From: Kutzneria sp035492655
Lineage (GTDB): Bacteria; Actinomycetota; Actinomycetes; Mycobacteriales; Pseudonocardiaceae
Reading direction: 5' to 3'
Length of the DNA: 64,000 nt
Assembly (NCBI GenBank): GCA_035492655.1
Contig: DATJJB010000467.1
Location: 21,945-85,944, forward strand
Part shown: piece by piece, positions 28,224-37,172 of the stretch
Layout of the letters: every line of letters begins with the position of its first letter
Position numbering within the stretch: position 1 is the stretch's first letter
Program-made: the position numbers and the translations under genes
Notes under the pieces: model-generated
What the model was told of the DNA's origin: nothing
Database searches by the model: none
What the model saw: only the letters and a program-made list of their open reading frames with translations

Positions 28224-29593
28224 ACACCGTCGAGCACGTCATCGCCGACACGCTCAAGATCGACGAGTCGTCGGTCACCGGCGAGCTGGAGTACCAGTCG
28301 GTGCACGAGTGGGACTCGCTGGCCCACGTCGCGCTGATGGTGGCGCTGGAGCGGGAGTACGGCGTCCGCATCGACGACGACCTGACGATCGAGCTGCGTT
28401 CGGTCGAGGCCATCCGGGAGTTCATCGGCGGCGGCGCCGTGGTGGAGCGCGACGCGCGACCCGAGAGCACTGTCCATCGTGGACTGGAAGGCGTCACCTT
28501 CGACCACACGTCGATCACGCGCATCGACGGGGCCGAGGGCGTGCTGGAGTACCGCGGCTACAGCATCCACGACCTGGCCCGTAACGCGACCTTCGAGGAG
28601 GTCGCGTACCTGCTGATCAACGGCGAGCTGCCGGATGCCGACGCGCTGAACGTGTTCGAGAAAGAGCTGCGCGCGCAACGGGAACTGCCCGCGCCGGTGC
28701 TGGACCTGGTCCGCTCGCTGGCCCACGCGCACCCGGTCGAGGCGCTGCGTACCTGTGTGTCGGCGCTCGGCGCTTACGGCCCGGCCCGCGAGCCTGGGGC
28801 CGACGAGACCTATGCGCAGGCCCGCGACGCCGGAATCTCCCTGGTGGCCAAGGTTCCGATGATCGTTGCCGCGCACCACGCGTATCGGAGCGGCCGGGAA
28901 CCGTTGGCGCCGAATGAGGACAGCAGTTACGCCGAGGCGTTTCTCACCGTGTTGCTGGGCGAGCAGCCGAGCCCGGCCGCGGTGCGGTTCCTCAACAAGG
29001 GCTTCATCGTGCACGCCGACCACAGCTCCAACGCGTCGGCTTTCACGGCGCGGATCGCCATCGGCAGCCGGTCGAGCATGACCGCCGCTGTCACGGCCGC
29101 CATCGCCACCTTCGCCGGTTCGGTGCACGGCGGCGCGGCCGAACGCGCGGCGCTGCTGGTCGACGAGGTCGGCGCGCCGGAGAACGCCGAGACGTATGTG
29201 GCCGAGCGGTTCGGCCGCGGCGAGCCGGTGATGGGCTTCGGGCACCGGGTGTATCGCACCGAGGACCCGCGAGTACGCCACCTGCGCGAGACCGTGGTCG
29301 AGCTGAGTGATGAGCGCGGCGACCACACCGGCCTGAAGATCCTCGACGCCGTCGCGCAGGCCATGCGGCCCTACAGCCGGCACGGCGTGGCCCCGAACGT
29401 CGATCTCTACGCCGGCCTGGCCTACCGCCTGCTCGGCCTGCCCGATGACCTCGCCGTGGCGCTGTTCGTCGTCGGCCGGACCGCGGGCTGGGTGGCGCAG
29501 GGCCTGGAGCAGCACGCCAACAACGTGCTCATCCGCCCGCTGCTGGACTACACGGGCCCGCGCGCCCGGGTCTACCCAGGGGCGGCGGAATGA
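28220..29593 (+). CDS. Acyl carrier protein-citrate synthase fusion
   Basis: 457 aa in one uninterrupted frame from ATG 28220 (AGGGGG before it). Residues 1-75 are an acyl/peptidyl carrier domain with the pantetheine Ser33 in EWDSLAHV. Residues about 88-457 are a complete type-II-like citrate synthase: catalytic His303 (SVHGG), His342 (MGFGHRVY) and Asp395 (NVDLY) are all present. Citrate synthases normally use acetyl-CoA; the fused carrier, coupled to an adenylation enzyme, implies that a carrier-bound acyl or aminoacyl group replaces acetyl-CoA as nucleophile toward oxaloacetate or another keto acid. I know no standard enzyme with this layout. Family calls are firm; the reaction is inference. 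Confidence 0.88.
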   Translation: MNTVEHVIADTLKIDESSVTGELEYQSVHEWDSLAHVALMVALEREYGVRIDDDLTIELRSVEAIREFIGGGAVVERDARPESTVHRGLEGVTFDHTSITRIDGAEGVLEYRGYSIHDLARNATFEEVAYLLINGELPDADALNVFEKELRAQRELPAPVLDLVRSLAHAHPVEALRTCVSALGAYGPAREPGADETYAQARDAGISLVAKVPMIVAAHHAYRSGREPLAPNEDSSYAEAFLTVLLGEQPSPAAVRFLNKGFIVHADHSSNASAFTARIAIGSRSSMTAAVTAAIATFAGSVHGGAAERAALLVDEVGAPENAETYVAERFGRGEPVMGFGHRVYRTEDPRVRHLRETVVELSDERGDHTGLKILDAVAQAMRPYSRHGVAPNVDLYAGLAYRLLGLPDDLAVALFVVGRTAGWVAQGLEQHANNVLIRPLLDYTGPRARVYPGAAE

Positions 29594-32046
29594 TCAGCCT
29601 GCCGGAGTTCAGTTCCGACCTGGATGCCGTGCCCTACTGCGGACGAGTGCTCACGGAGTCGTTGCTGCGCAACGGAGATACCGACAAGGCGGCGTTGCTG
29701 GTAAAGCGGCTGGCCGCCGGCGAGGACCCGGGCCTGGAGATGGAGTTCCGGCCGGCGCGGATCCTCGTGCAGGACTACACCGGAATCCCGTTGCTGGTCG
29801 ACCTGGCCGCGCTGCGCGACCGGGTGGACCAGCCGGCACGGGTCAATCCGGCGTTGCCGGTGGACGTGGTGGTCGACCACTCCGTGCAGACCGACTTCGC
29901 CGGCCGGCCGGACGCGTTGGCCCGCAACGAATCCCTGGAGCTGTCGAGGAACGGGGAGCGGTACGGGTTCCTCAAGTGGGCCGAGCGGGCCTTCGACCGG
30001 CTGCGGGTGATCCCGCCCGGCCAGGGCATCGTGCACCAGGTCAACCTGGAGCGGCTGGCCACCGTGGTCGCCACCACCGAGGGCGGGGAACCCTTCCCGG
30101 ACAGCGTGATCGGCACCGACAGCCACACCACCATGGTCAACGGCCTCGGCGTGCTGGGTTGGGGCGTCGGCGGCCTGGAGGCCGAGGCGCTGCTGCTCGG
30201 CCTGGCCCATCCGATCAAGATCCCGTCGGTTGTCGGCGTCCGGCTGTCCGGGGCGGTCAGGCCAGGTGTCGGCCCGACCGACGTGGTGTTGACGCTGACC
30301 CAGTTGCTGCGCCGGGAGAATGTCCGCGGCCTGCTGGTGGAGTTCACCGGACCGGGCCTGGCCCAGCTGTCCGCCCAGGACCGCTGCACGATCGCCAACA
30401 TGGCACCGGAATACGGTGCTATGACCGGGTTCTTCCCGGTGGACGAGGAGACGCTGCGCTACCTCCGCGAGACCGGCCGCACCGAGGACGACGTGCGGCG
30501 GGTCGAGCAGTACTGCCGCGAACAGGGTCTACTGTGGACAGGAGTGGAGCCGCGGTTCGGCCGGGTCATCGAGTTCGACCTTGGTGCGGTGCGGCCCAGT
30601 CTCGCCGGCCCGAGCCGCCCCGACCAGCGCATCGATCTGGCCGAACTGCCGCGCTCCTTCGCCGCCCTCCTCGACGGCGAACCAGGTCCGCGCGACGGCG
30701 ACCTGGCCATCGCGTCCATCACCTCGTGCACAAGCACTTCCAACCCACAGGCCATGCTCGCCGCGGGCCTGCTGGCCCGGCGGGCGGTCGAGCGCGGCCT
30801 CACGGTGCCGAAGCACGTCAAGACCAGCCTGTCGCCGGGCTCCCTGGCCGTGACCCGATACCTCCGGGACACCGGGCTGCTCACCGACCTGGAGACGCTG
30901 GGCTTCCACATCGCCGGCTACGGCTGCATGACCTGTAACGGCGGTAGCGGGGCGTTGCACCCGGACGTCGCCGATGCCGTCGACCGGGACGGGCTCGTCG
31001 CCGCGGCGGTGCTCAGCGGCAACCGGAACTTCGAGGGCCGGGTGCACCCCCAGGTCCGCGCCGGTTACCTCGCCTCGCCGGCCCTGGTCGTCGCCTTGGC
31101 GCTGGTCGGCCACGTGCGGATCAACCTGGAGACCGAGCCGCTGGGCATCGGCAGCGACGGCGAGCCAGTGTTCCTGCGGGCTCTTTGGCCGAGCTCTCAA
31201 GAACTCGCGGCACTGTCCGACGAATGCCTCAAGCCCGAGGTCTTCACGGTCCCGATCGACGCGCCCGACGGGTGGGCCGGCATCCCGGCCCAGAACGGCG
31301 AAGTCTTCGCCTGGGACCCCGATTCCACCTACATCCGCCCGCCGGCCTACGTCGACGGCAAGCCCCTGACGACCGAACTCCGGAATGCCCGTGCGTTGGT
31401 GGCGCTCGGCGACGACGTCAGCACCGACCACATCTCCCCGGTCGGCGGCATCCCCGCCGATTCCCCGGCCGGCCGTTACCTGACTGTGAGAGGTGTAGCG
31501 GACTTCAACTCTTACGGTTCGCGGAGGGGCAACCACGAGGTGATGGCCCGTGGCACCTTCAGCAACCCCCGCCTGCGCAACCGCCTGGTTGGCGAGGGCG
31601 ACGGCCGTGGCCTGACGCTGCACGTCCCGACCGGCGACACAGTGCCGGTGTTCGAGGCGGCGCAACGCTATGCCGGCACGCCGCTGATCGTGTTGGCGGG
31701 CCAGAACTACGGCATGGGGTCGTCCCGCGACTGGGCGGCCAAGGGACCTTGGCTGCTGGGCGTTCGGGCGGTGCTGGCCGAGAGCTTCGAGCGGATCCAC
31801 CGCGCCAACCTGTGCGCCATGGGCATCCTGCCGCTGCTGCTGCCCAAGTCCTGGACGGCCCTCGGCCTGACCGGTCACGAGGAATTCCAGCTGTCCCTGG
31901 ACGAGCACGCCGGTCAGGTCGACGTCACGGCCGGCGAAGTGACCTTCACCGCCCGTGCTGATGTGCACGCGGCCGAGTGGGCCCTGTTGCGCTCCGGCGG
32001 CACGCTGCCGCACCTGGCCCAGCGGCTGGCCGAGGAGGAAAGGTGA
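29590..32046 (+). CDS. Aconitase-family hydratase (AcnA-type)
   Basis: 818 aa, somewhat shorter than housekeeping AcnA (about 900). The [4Fe-4S] ligands are visible: Cys in SITSCTSTSNP and the pair in GYGCMTCNG. Substrate-binding segments DSHTTMVNGLGVLGWGVGG and the swivelling C-terminal domain with YGMGSSRDWAAKG are intact. Its start overlaps the ACP-citrate synthase stop by four bases. By analogy with citrate/methylcitrate and phosphinomethylmalate pathways it should isomerise the tertiary alcohol made by the preceding enzyme to a secondary 2-hydroxy acid. Being inside a biosynthetic operon, it is a pathway copy and not the TCA enzyme. Confidence 0.88.
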   Translation: MISLPEFSSDLDAVPYCGRVLTESLLRNGDTDKAALLVKRLAAGEDPGLEMEFRPARILVQDYTGIPLLVDLAALRDRVDQPARVNPALPVDVVVDHSVQTDFAGRPDALARNESLELSRNGERYGFLKWAERAFDRLRVIPPGQGIVHQVNLERLATVVATTEGGEPFPDSVIGTDSHTTMVNGLGVLGWGVGGLEAEALLLGLAHPIKIPSVVGVRLSGAVRPGVGPTDVVLTLTQLLRRENVRGLLVEFTGPGLAQLSAQDRCTIANMAPEYGAMTGFFPVDEETLRYLRETGRTEDDVRRVEQYCREQGLLWTGVEPRFGRVIEFDLGAVRPSLAGPSRPDQRIDLAELPRSFAALLDGEPGPRDGDLAIASITSCTSTSNPQAMLAAGLLARRAVERGLTVPKHVKTSLSPGSLAVTRYLRDTGLLTDLETLGFHIAGYGCMTCNGGSGALHPDVADAVDRDGLVAAAVLSGNRNFEGRVHPQVRAGYLASPALVVALALVGHVRINLETEPLGIGSDGEPVFLRALWPSSQELAALSDECLKPEVFTVPIDAPDGWAGIPAQNGEVFAWDPDSTYIRPPAYVDGKPLTTELRNARALVALGDDVSTDHISPVGGIPADSPAGRYLTVRGVADFNSYGSRRGNHEVMARGTFSNPRLRNRLVGEGDGRGLTLHVPTGDTVPVFEAAQRYAGTPLIVLAGQNYGMGSSRDWAAKGPWLLGVRAVLAESFERIHRANLCAMGILPLLLPKSWTALGLTGHEEFQLSLDEHAGQVDVTAGEVTFTARADVHAAEWALLRSGGTLPHLAQRLAEEER

Positions 32047-33422
32047 GCCAGCACATCCTGGAGGAACTCGGGCTGGCCGAGGCAGCCGACGGGCTCACCA
32101 GCCGCAAGCGCACCTTCTCCCCGGTGCACCTTGGCCTGCACGATGTCCGCATCGGCGATCTGCTCGACGCCGTGCGCAAGCGTGACGGCCTGCTGCCGCC
32201 CCGCACCGGGCACCTGGGCAACTGGACCGACATCGCCCAGGGCCGGGCCGGCGCGATGGACTTCAACACCGCCATCTGCGGCGCCGGCCACGGTTATCCG
32301 CTGGTGTACGGAATGAACCGCACCGAGGCCGAGACCGAGGGCGGCGACGAGGTCTACCAGCCCGGCGCGATCATCGAGGCAGGGGAGCGCAAGCCGCTTC
32401 CACTGTACACATGGGACGGTAATACCTTCGCTGAACGTGGCCGCGGCAAGCCACTGTTCTGTCCGGTGGTACAGACCGAAGTGGACGGTGAACTGACCGC
32501 TCTGATCGACGTGCAGTGGCGGCGGCTGGCCGACATTCCGGGCTACCGGTTCAAGAACTGGGCGCACTCGCTGGTCGACAACGAGCCGCTGCTGCTGGAC
32601 ATGCTGACCACGCTGATCACCGAGGCCGGCAAGGGCAAATACCCCGACCGCACGCTGATCGAGCTGATCAGCCACGCCGCCACACTCGACGGCGGGGTCG
32701 AGCGCTGCGACCTCCGGCACGACGGCACCGGTTACCTGCTGGACAACTACCGCTACGGCTCGGCTCGTGAGCTGGCCGAAGCGGTCCTGTTGCCGCTCAA
32801 GGCACTCACCGACCCGCAGTGGTTCTTCGCGCGCATCGCCGACATCCCCACGGTGTTGCCGGTTCCCTCGCTGCTGCTGACCAACGTGCTGTTCGCGGTC
32901 TTCGGCGATCACCGCCCGGACGAGACCGGCGTGCCCGATGAGGGGCCGTTCATCACCCACCTGCACTGGGGCGCTCGCGCGATGGCCGGTTGTCCGCCGC
33001 GCCGCAACGGCTACTTCGGCCGGCGGTCGCGGGTGCGGCCGATGAAGGACATCGTCGCGCCGCTGGTCGAGCACTTCCCCGAGGTGAGCCCGATCTGTTT
33101 CGTGCTGCTGCCGGCCCAGGTGTTCATGCTGTGCCCGCCCAGTACTGAGCCGCAGGACCTGGCCGTGATGGGCGCGGTGGTCAAGTCGGTGCTCGCCGCC
33201 GAACCCGACGCCGCGTACGACACCGCGCTGGCCGAACTGGGTTCGCGCGGCGACGAGCTGTCGGCCTACCTGCGCGGCCGGTTCGCCGCCAACAGCGGCG
33301 TGCCGCGTGGCGGCGAGGTTCGCGAGCCGGCGGTTCCGACTGAGCCGGAAGGCTTCCGCGACCTGACCTTCAAGCAGGCTTCGGCGGTCGTGGCGGCGTT
33401 CGAGGAGGTGTACGAGCGATGA
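32043..33422 (+). CDS. Unrecognised 459-aa biosynthetic protein
   Basis: GTG 32043 overlaps the aconitase stop (GTGA) and its own stop overlaps the next start (ATGA), so it is an integral operon member with normal codon bias. I do not recognise the family. It is soluble, with no signal peptide or membrane helix. Notable stretches: DFNTAICGAGHGYPLVYGM (about 75-93), WDGNTFAERGRGKPLFCP, a central helical part with FKNWAHSLVDNEPLLLDML, and RRNGYFGRRSRVRPMKD near 322, which is rich in Arg and may bind a phosphate or carboxylates. A metal or nucleotide site cannot be assigned from these. Confidence 0.6.
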   Translation: MSQHILEELGLAEAADGLTSRKRTFSPVHLGLHDVRIGDLLDAVRKRDGLLPPRTGHLGNWTDIAQGRAGAMDFNTAICGAGHGYPLVYGMNRTEAETEGGDEVYQPGAIIEAGERKPLPLYTWDGNTFAERGRGKPLFCPVVQTEVDGELTALIDVQWRRLADIPGYRFKNWAHSLVDNEPLLLDMLTTLITEAGKGKYPDRTLIELISHAATLDGGVERCDLRHDGTGYLLDNYRYGSARELAEAVLLPLKALTDPQWFFARIADIPTVLPVPSLLLTNVLFAVFGDHRPDETGVPDEGPFITHLHWGARAMAGCPPRRNGYFGRRSRVRPMKDIVAPLVEHFPEVSPICFVLLPAQVFMLCPPSTEPQDLAVMGAVVKSVLAAEPDAAYDTALAELGSRGDELSAYLRGRFAANSGVPRGGEVREPAVPTEPEGFRDLTFKQASAVVAAFEEVYER

Positions 33423-34402
33423 GGCTCACGCACCGGGACATCGCCATCGCGTTCAAGGAGCCGTTCGTCAGCAGCCGGGGCGTGGTCAGCGAAGTGCGCC
33501 AACAGGTTGTCCGCCTCGACTGGCAGGGCCTCGTCGGCTACGGCACGGCTTTGGCTGCTGAACCGTCCGAATTGGACGGATTACTGCTCGAAGACGCCAG
33601 CCCGTTCGCGATCAGGTCCACGCTGGCCCGGCTCGACGTCCGACCGAACGTGCTGGCCGCGATCGACATGGCGCTGCACGACCTGCTCGGCAAGGCGGCC
33701 AACCTGCCGCTCCGCCACCTCATCGGCGCGGCCGACCTGCCGCTGACCCCGACAGCGGTGTCGATCGGCGCCTGCCCGGACCACGAATTGGCCCGCCGTG
33801 GCCAGGAACTCGCCGACTGGCCCATCCTCAAGCTGAAGATGACTTCGGCCGACGACGGCCGGCGGGCCGGCGTGCTGCGCGAGGTCTACGACGGCCGGAT
33901 CTGGGTCGACGGCAACTGCTCCTGGACGGCCGAGCGTGCCGTCGAGGTCTCCCACGAGTTGGCCGAACACGGCGTCGAGCTGCTCGAACAGCCCGTCCCG
34001 GCCGGGCAGCTCAGCGAACTCCGCTACGTGCACGAGAATTCGCCGATCCCCGTGCTGGCCGACGAGGACTGCGTTGGCCGGGACGACATTCTCAAGCTTC
34101 GGGGTCACGTCGCCGGCGTGAACATCAAGCTCACCAAGTGCGGCGGCCTGCTGGCCGCGCTCGACATGATCACGCTGGCCCGGGCCGCCGGACTGCGGAT
34201 CATGGTGGGCTGCAAGAACGAGAGCACGCTCGGCGTGACCGCGATGGCCCAACTGGCCGGCCTGGCCGACTATCTCGACCTGGACGGGCAGCTGCTGCTG
34301 GTCGACGACCCGTTCACCGGCCTGGCGATCGACCGGGGCGTGCTCACGCTGCCGGCCGCCCCCGGCCTGGGCGTCGGCACCTACGACATCGGAGAACACT
34401 GA
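33419..34402 (+). CDS. Enolase-superfamily enzyme (dipeptide epimerase-like)
   Basis: 327 aa with an N-terminal capping domain and a (beta/alpha)7 barrel. ILKLKMTSADD carries the KxK acid/base motif; metal ligands follow as Asp in WVDGNCSW, Glu in ELLEQPVP and Asp in VLADEDCV; NIKLTKCGG supplies the second catalytic Lys. This pattern is that of the muconate-lactonising subgroup, most like L-Ala-D/L-Glu epimerases. It could invert an alpha-carbon in a dipeptide or carboxylated amino acid, fitting the two ATP-grasp ligases downstream. Coupled by ATGA to the preceding gene. Confidence 0.8.
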   Translation: MRLTHRDIAIAFKEPFVSSRGVVSEVRQQVVRLDWQGLVGYGTALAAEPSELDGLLLEDASPFAIRSTLARLDVRPNVLAAIDMALHDLLGKAANLPLRHLIGAADLPLTPTAVSIGACPDHELARRGQELADWPILKLKMTSADDGRRAGVLREVYDGRIWVDGNCSWTAERAVEVSHELAEHGVELLEQPVPAGQLSELRYVHENSPIPVLADEDCVGRDDILKLRGHVAGVNIKLTKCGGLLAALDMITLARAAGLRIMVGCKNESTLGVTAMAQLAGLADYLDLDGQLLLVDDPFTGLAIDRGVLTLPAAPGLGVGTYDIGEH

Positions 34403-34403
34403 C

Positions 34404-35351
34404 ATGCGCTGTGCCGTCCTCGACGACTTCCAGCGGGTGGCGACCACGGCGGCCGACTGGTCGCCGATCGCCGACCGCGTCGACGTGACCATCTTCGACC
34501 AGCACCTCAGCGACTCAGCACTGGCCGAGGCATTGGCCGACTTCGACATCGTCGTCACGCTGCGCGAACGCGTCCCGTTTCCCCGATCCCTGCTGGCAAA
34601 GCTGCCCAAGCTCAAGCTGCTGATCGCCTCCGGCATGCGGAACTCGGTGATCGACTACGCGGCCGCCGAGGAACAGGGCATCACCGTCTGCGGCACGGCC
34701 AGCTCCTCGACGCCGCCGGTCGAGCTGACCTGGGCGCTGCTGCTCGGCCTGGCCCGCGGCATCGTCACGGAGAACAACGCGGTGCGGGACAACGGACCCT
34801 GGCAGCAGACGGTCGGGGCCGACCTGCACGGCAAGACCCTCGGCCTGCTCGGCCTCGGCAAGATCGGCAGCCGGGTCGCCGCGGTCGGTCTGGCCTTCGG
34901 CATGAAGGTCGTGGCCTGGAGCCCGAACCTGACCAAGGAGCGGGCCGCTGAGCACGGTGTCGAGCTCGTCACCAAGGAAGACCTGGTGGCCGACAGCGAC
35001 TTCGTCTCCATCCACCTGGCCATGGGCGACCGGTCCCGCAACCTCATCGGTGCCGACGAATTAGCCGCGATGAAGTCGACCGCGTTCCTGATCAACACCT
35101 CCCGAGCGGCCATCGTCGACCAGGACGCGCTCGTCACTGCCTTGAACGACAACCGAATCGCCGGAGCCGGTGTCGACGTCTTCGACGTCGAGCCGCTGCC
35201 GGCCGACCACCCGATGCGTACGGCACAAAACCTGCTGGCCACGCCCCACCTCGGCTACGTCTCGCACGACAACTACCGGCGCTACTACGGCGAAGCCGTC
35301 GAGGACATCCAGGCTTTCCTCGCCGGATCCCCCGTTCGCCGCCTGCCCTGA
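34404..35351 (+). CDS. D-2-hydroxyacid dehydrogenase
   Basis: 315 aa, phosphoglycerate-dehydrogenase-like. NAD-binding GLLGLGKIGSRVA (near 145), catalytic Arg in INTSRAAIVDQ, Glu in DVFDVEPLP and His in LLATPHLGYVS are all present; no C-terminal ACT domain. It starts one base after the enolase-like gene. In this operon it may oxidise the 2-hydroxy acid released by the aconitase homologue (the isocitrate-type product has 2R, i.e. D, configuration), taking the place of an isocitrate dehydrogenase; that role is inference. Reduction of a keto acid is the alternative. Confidence 0.82.
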   Translation: MRCAVLDDFQRVATTAADWSPIADRVDVTIFDQHLSDSALAEALADFDIVVTLRERVPFPRSLLAKLPKLKLLIASGMRNSVIDYAAAEEQGITVCGTASSSTPPVELTWALLLGLARGIVTENNAVRDNGPWQQTVGADLHGKTLGLLGLGKIGSRVAAVGLAFGMKVVAWSPNLTKERAAEHGVELVTKEDLVADSDFVSIHLAMGDRSRNLIGADELAAMKSTAFLINTSRAAIVDQDALVTALNDNRIAGAGVDVFDVEPLPADHPMRTAQNLLATPHLGYVSHDNYRRYYGEAVEDIQAFLAGSPVRRLP

Positions 35352-35371
35352 CAAACAAGGAGAGCACAGCA

Positions 35372-36697
35372 GTGAACCGGATGATGAAGCTCGGGGCCTT
35401 CCTGCCGGCGCCCGGACACCACGTCGCCGCCTGGCGCCACCCCAACGCGTACCCGCAGGGCTGCCTGGACTTCGACTACTACCGCAAGCTGGCGCAGACC
35501 GCCGAGCGCGGCAAGTTCGACATGATCTTCCTGTCCGACGGCGCGGGTGTCCGCACGCACTACCGCAACGCGGAGGAGCTCAGCCGGCAGGGCCGCATGG
35601 TCCACTTCGAGCCGCTGACCCTGCTGTCCGCGCTGGCCGTGCACACCAGCAACATCGGCCTCGCCGCCACCGCGTCCACCAGCTACAACGAGCCGTTCAA
35701 CGTGGCGCGGAAGTTCGCCTCGCTGGACCATCTGTCGCACGGCCGCGCCGGCTGGAACGTCGTCACCTCCGCGACCGACGCCGAGGCCCGCAACTTCAAC
35801 CTGGAGCAGCAGGCCGCGCACGCCGACCGCTACCGGCGCTCGCGCGAGTTCATCGAGGTCGTCGCCGGTCTCTGGGACAGCTGGGAGGACGACGCCTTCA
35901 CCTACGACAAGGAGAGCGGCCGCTTCTTCGATCCGGACAAGCTGCACATCCTGGGGCACAAGGGAGAGCACTTCTCGGTGCGCGGCCCGCTCAACGTGGC
36001 GCGCCCGCCGCAGGGCCACCCGGTGATCGTGCAGGCCGGTTCCTCGCCGGACGGCCAGGCCTTCGCCGCGCAGTGGGCCGAGGTCGTCTTCACCGTGCAG
36101 CAGACGCTGGAGCAGGCCCAGGACTACTACCGCGGCATGCGCAAGCAGATCGCCGACGCCGGCCGCGACCCCGAGCACGTCAAGATCCTGCCCGGCGCGT
36201 TCATCGTCATCGGGCGCACCCAGGCCGAGGCCGAGGACAAGTACGAGACGCTGCAGGACCTGGTGGATCCGGTGCTGGGCCTGAGCCTGCTGACCGCCCA
36301 GCTCGGCGACATCGACCTGTCGGGCTACCCGCTGGACGAGCCGCTGCCCGAGCTGCCGCCGACCGAGGGCAGCACCAGCAAGCAGCAGATGATCTACCAG
36401 CAGGCCAAGCGGGAGGGCCTGACCCTGCGCGAGCTGTACAAGTCGGTGTCGGCCGGCCGCGGCCACCGCCGGCTGATCGGCACCGCCGAGACCATCGCCG
36501 ACGACCTCGAGGAGTGGTTCCTCAACGAGGCGGCCGACGGCTTCAACATCATGCCCGACTACCTGCCCGACGGCCTGGACGACATCGTCGAGCTGCTGGT
36601 GCCGGAGTTGCAGCGGCGCGGGCTGGTCCGCACCGAGTACGACGGCCGCACGCTGCGGGACAACCTCGGCCTGCCGCGGCCGGACTTCGCGCGATGA
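35372..36697 (+). CDS. NtaA/SnaA/DszA-family FMN-dependent monooxygenase
   Basis: 441 aa, GTG start with AAGGAGAG before it. LGAFLPAPGHHVAAWRHP at the start, LTLLSALAVHTSNIGL, GWNVVTSATDAEARNF and HPVIVQAGSSPDGQ are hallmark segments of the nitrilotriacetate/pristinamycin synthase monooxygenases. These bind reduced FMN supplied by a separate reductase, here the next gene (ATGA overlap), and hydroxylate amines, sulfur or carbon next to a heteroatom. A plausible role is N-oxygenation of an amine or amide in the product; the sequence does not prove it. Confidence 0.88.
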   Translation: MNRMMKLGAFLPAPGHHVAAWRHPNAYPQGCLDFDYYRKLAQTAERGKFDMIFLSDGAGVRTHYRNAEELSRQGRMVHFEPLTLLSALAVHTSNIGLAATASTSYNEPFNVARKFASLDHLSHGRAGWNVVTSATDAEARNFNLEQQAAHADRYRRSREFIEVVAGLWDSWEDDAFTYDKESGRFFDPDKLHILGHKGEHFSVRGPLNVARPPQGHPVIVQAGSSPDGQAFAAQWAEVVFTVQQTLEQAQDYYRGMRKQIADAGRDPEHVKILPGAFIVIGRTQAEAEDKYETLQDLVDPVLGLSLLTAQLGDIDLSGYPLDEPLPELPPTEGSTSKQQMIYQQAKREGLTLRELYKSVSAGRGHRRLIGTAETIADDLEEWFLNEAADGFNIMPDYLPDGLDDIVELLVPELQRRGLVRTEYDGRTLRDNLGLPRPDFAR

Positions 36698-37170
36698 CCG
36701 TCGACGGCCGGACCCTGCGCCGCGTCCTGCGCTCGCACGCCGCCGGGGTCGCGGTGCTGACCGCGCCCGGGCCGGTCGGGGTCACCGTCACGTCGTTCAC
36801 CTCGCTCAGCGCCGACCCGCCGCTGGTGTCGTTCGCGCTGGCCGAGACCTCGTCCACCTGGGGCCGGGTGGCCGACGCCGAGTGGTTCGGCATCCAGGTG
36901 CTGGCCGCGGACCAGGTCGCGGTGGCCGAGCGGTTCGCCGCCAAGGGCGTCGACCGGTTCGCGCCGCCGACCAGCTGGCGGCCCGGCCCGCACGGCGTTC
37001 CGCTGCTGGACGGCTGCCTGGCCTGGCTCGTCTGCTCCCGGCACGGCGTTTTCCGGCTCGGCGACCACCACCTGGTGGTCGGCGCGGTCGAGCACGCGGA
37101 GGCCGGCGAGTCCGGCGACGGCCTGGTCCACGTGCACGGCACCGTGCGCCCCTCCCACGCAAGGATCTGA
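36694..37170 (+). CDS. Flavin reductase (monooxygenase small component)
   Basis: 158 aa of the flavin reductase-like FMN-binding fold: SHAAGVAVLTAPGPVGVTVTSFTSLSADPPLVSF is the FMN-binding front, shown here by family resemblance, and the usual HHLVVGAVEHAE end follows. It should reduce FMN with NAD(P)H for the coupled upstream monooxygenase. ATG 36694 overlaps the monooxygenase stop. Slightly short for the family but all core strands seem present. Confidence 0.85.
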   Translation: MTVDGRTLRRVLRSHAAGVAVLTAPGPVGVTVTSFTSLSADPPLVSFALAETSSTWGRVADAEWFGIQVLAADQVAVAERFAAKGVDRFAPPTSWRPGPHGVPLLDGCLAWLVCSRHGVFRLGDHHLVVGAVEHAEAGESGDGLVHVHGTVRPSHARI

Positions 37171-37172
37171 TC

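Noticed and set aside
28220..32046. Phosphinothricin or FR-900098 type phosphonate pathway
   Set aside because: There is no PEP mutase, phosphonopyruvate decarboxylase or isocitrate-dehydrogenase homologue, and the citrate synthase carries a carrier domain.
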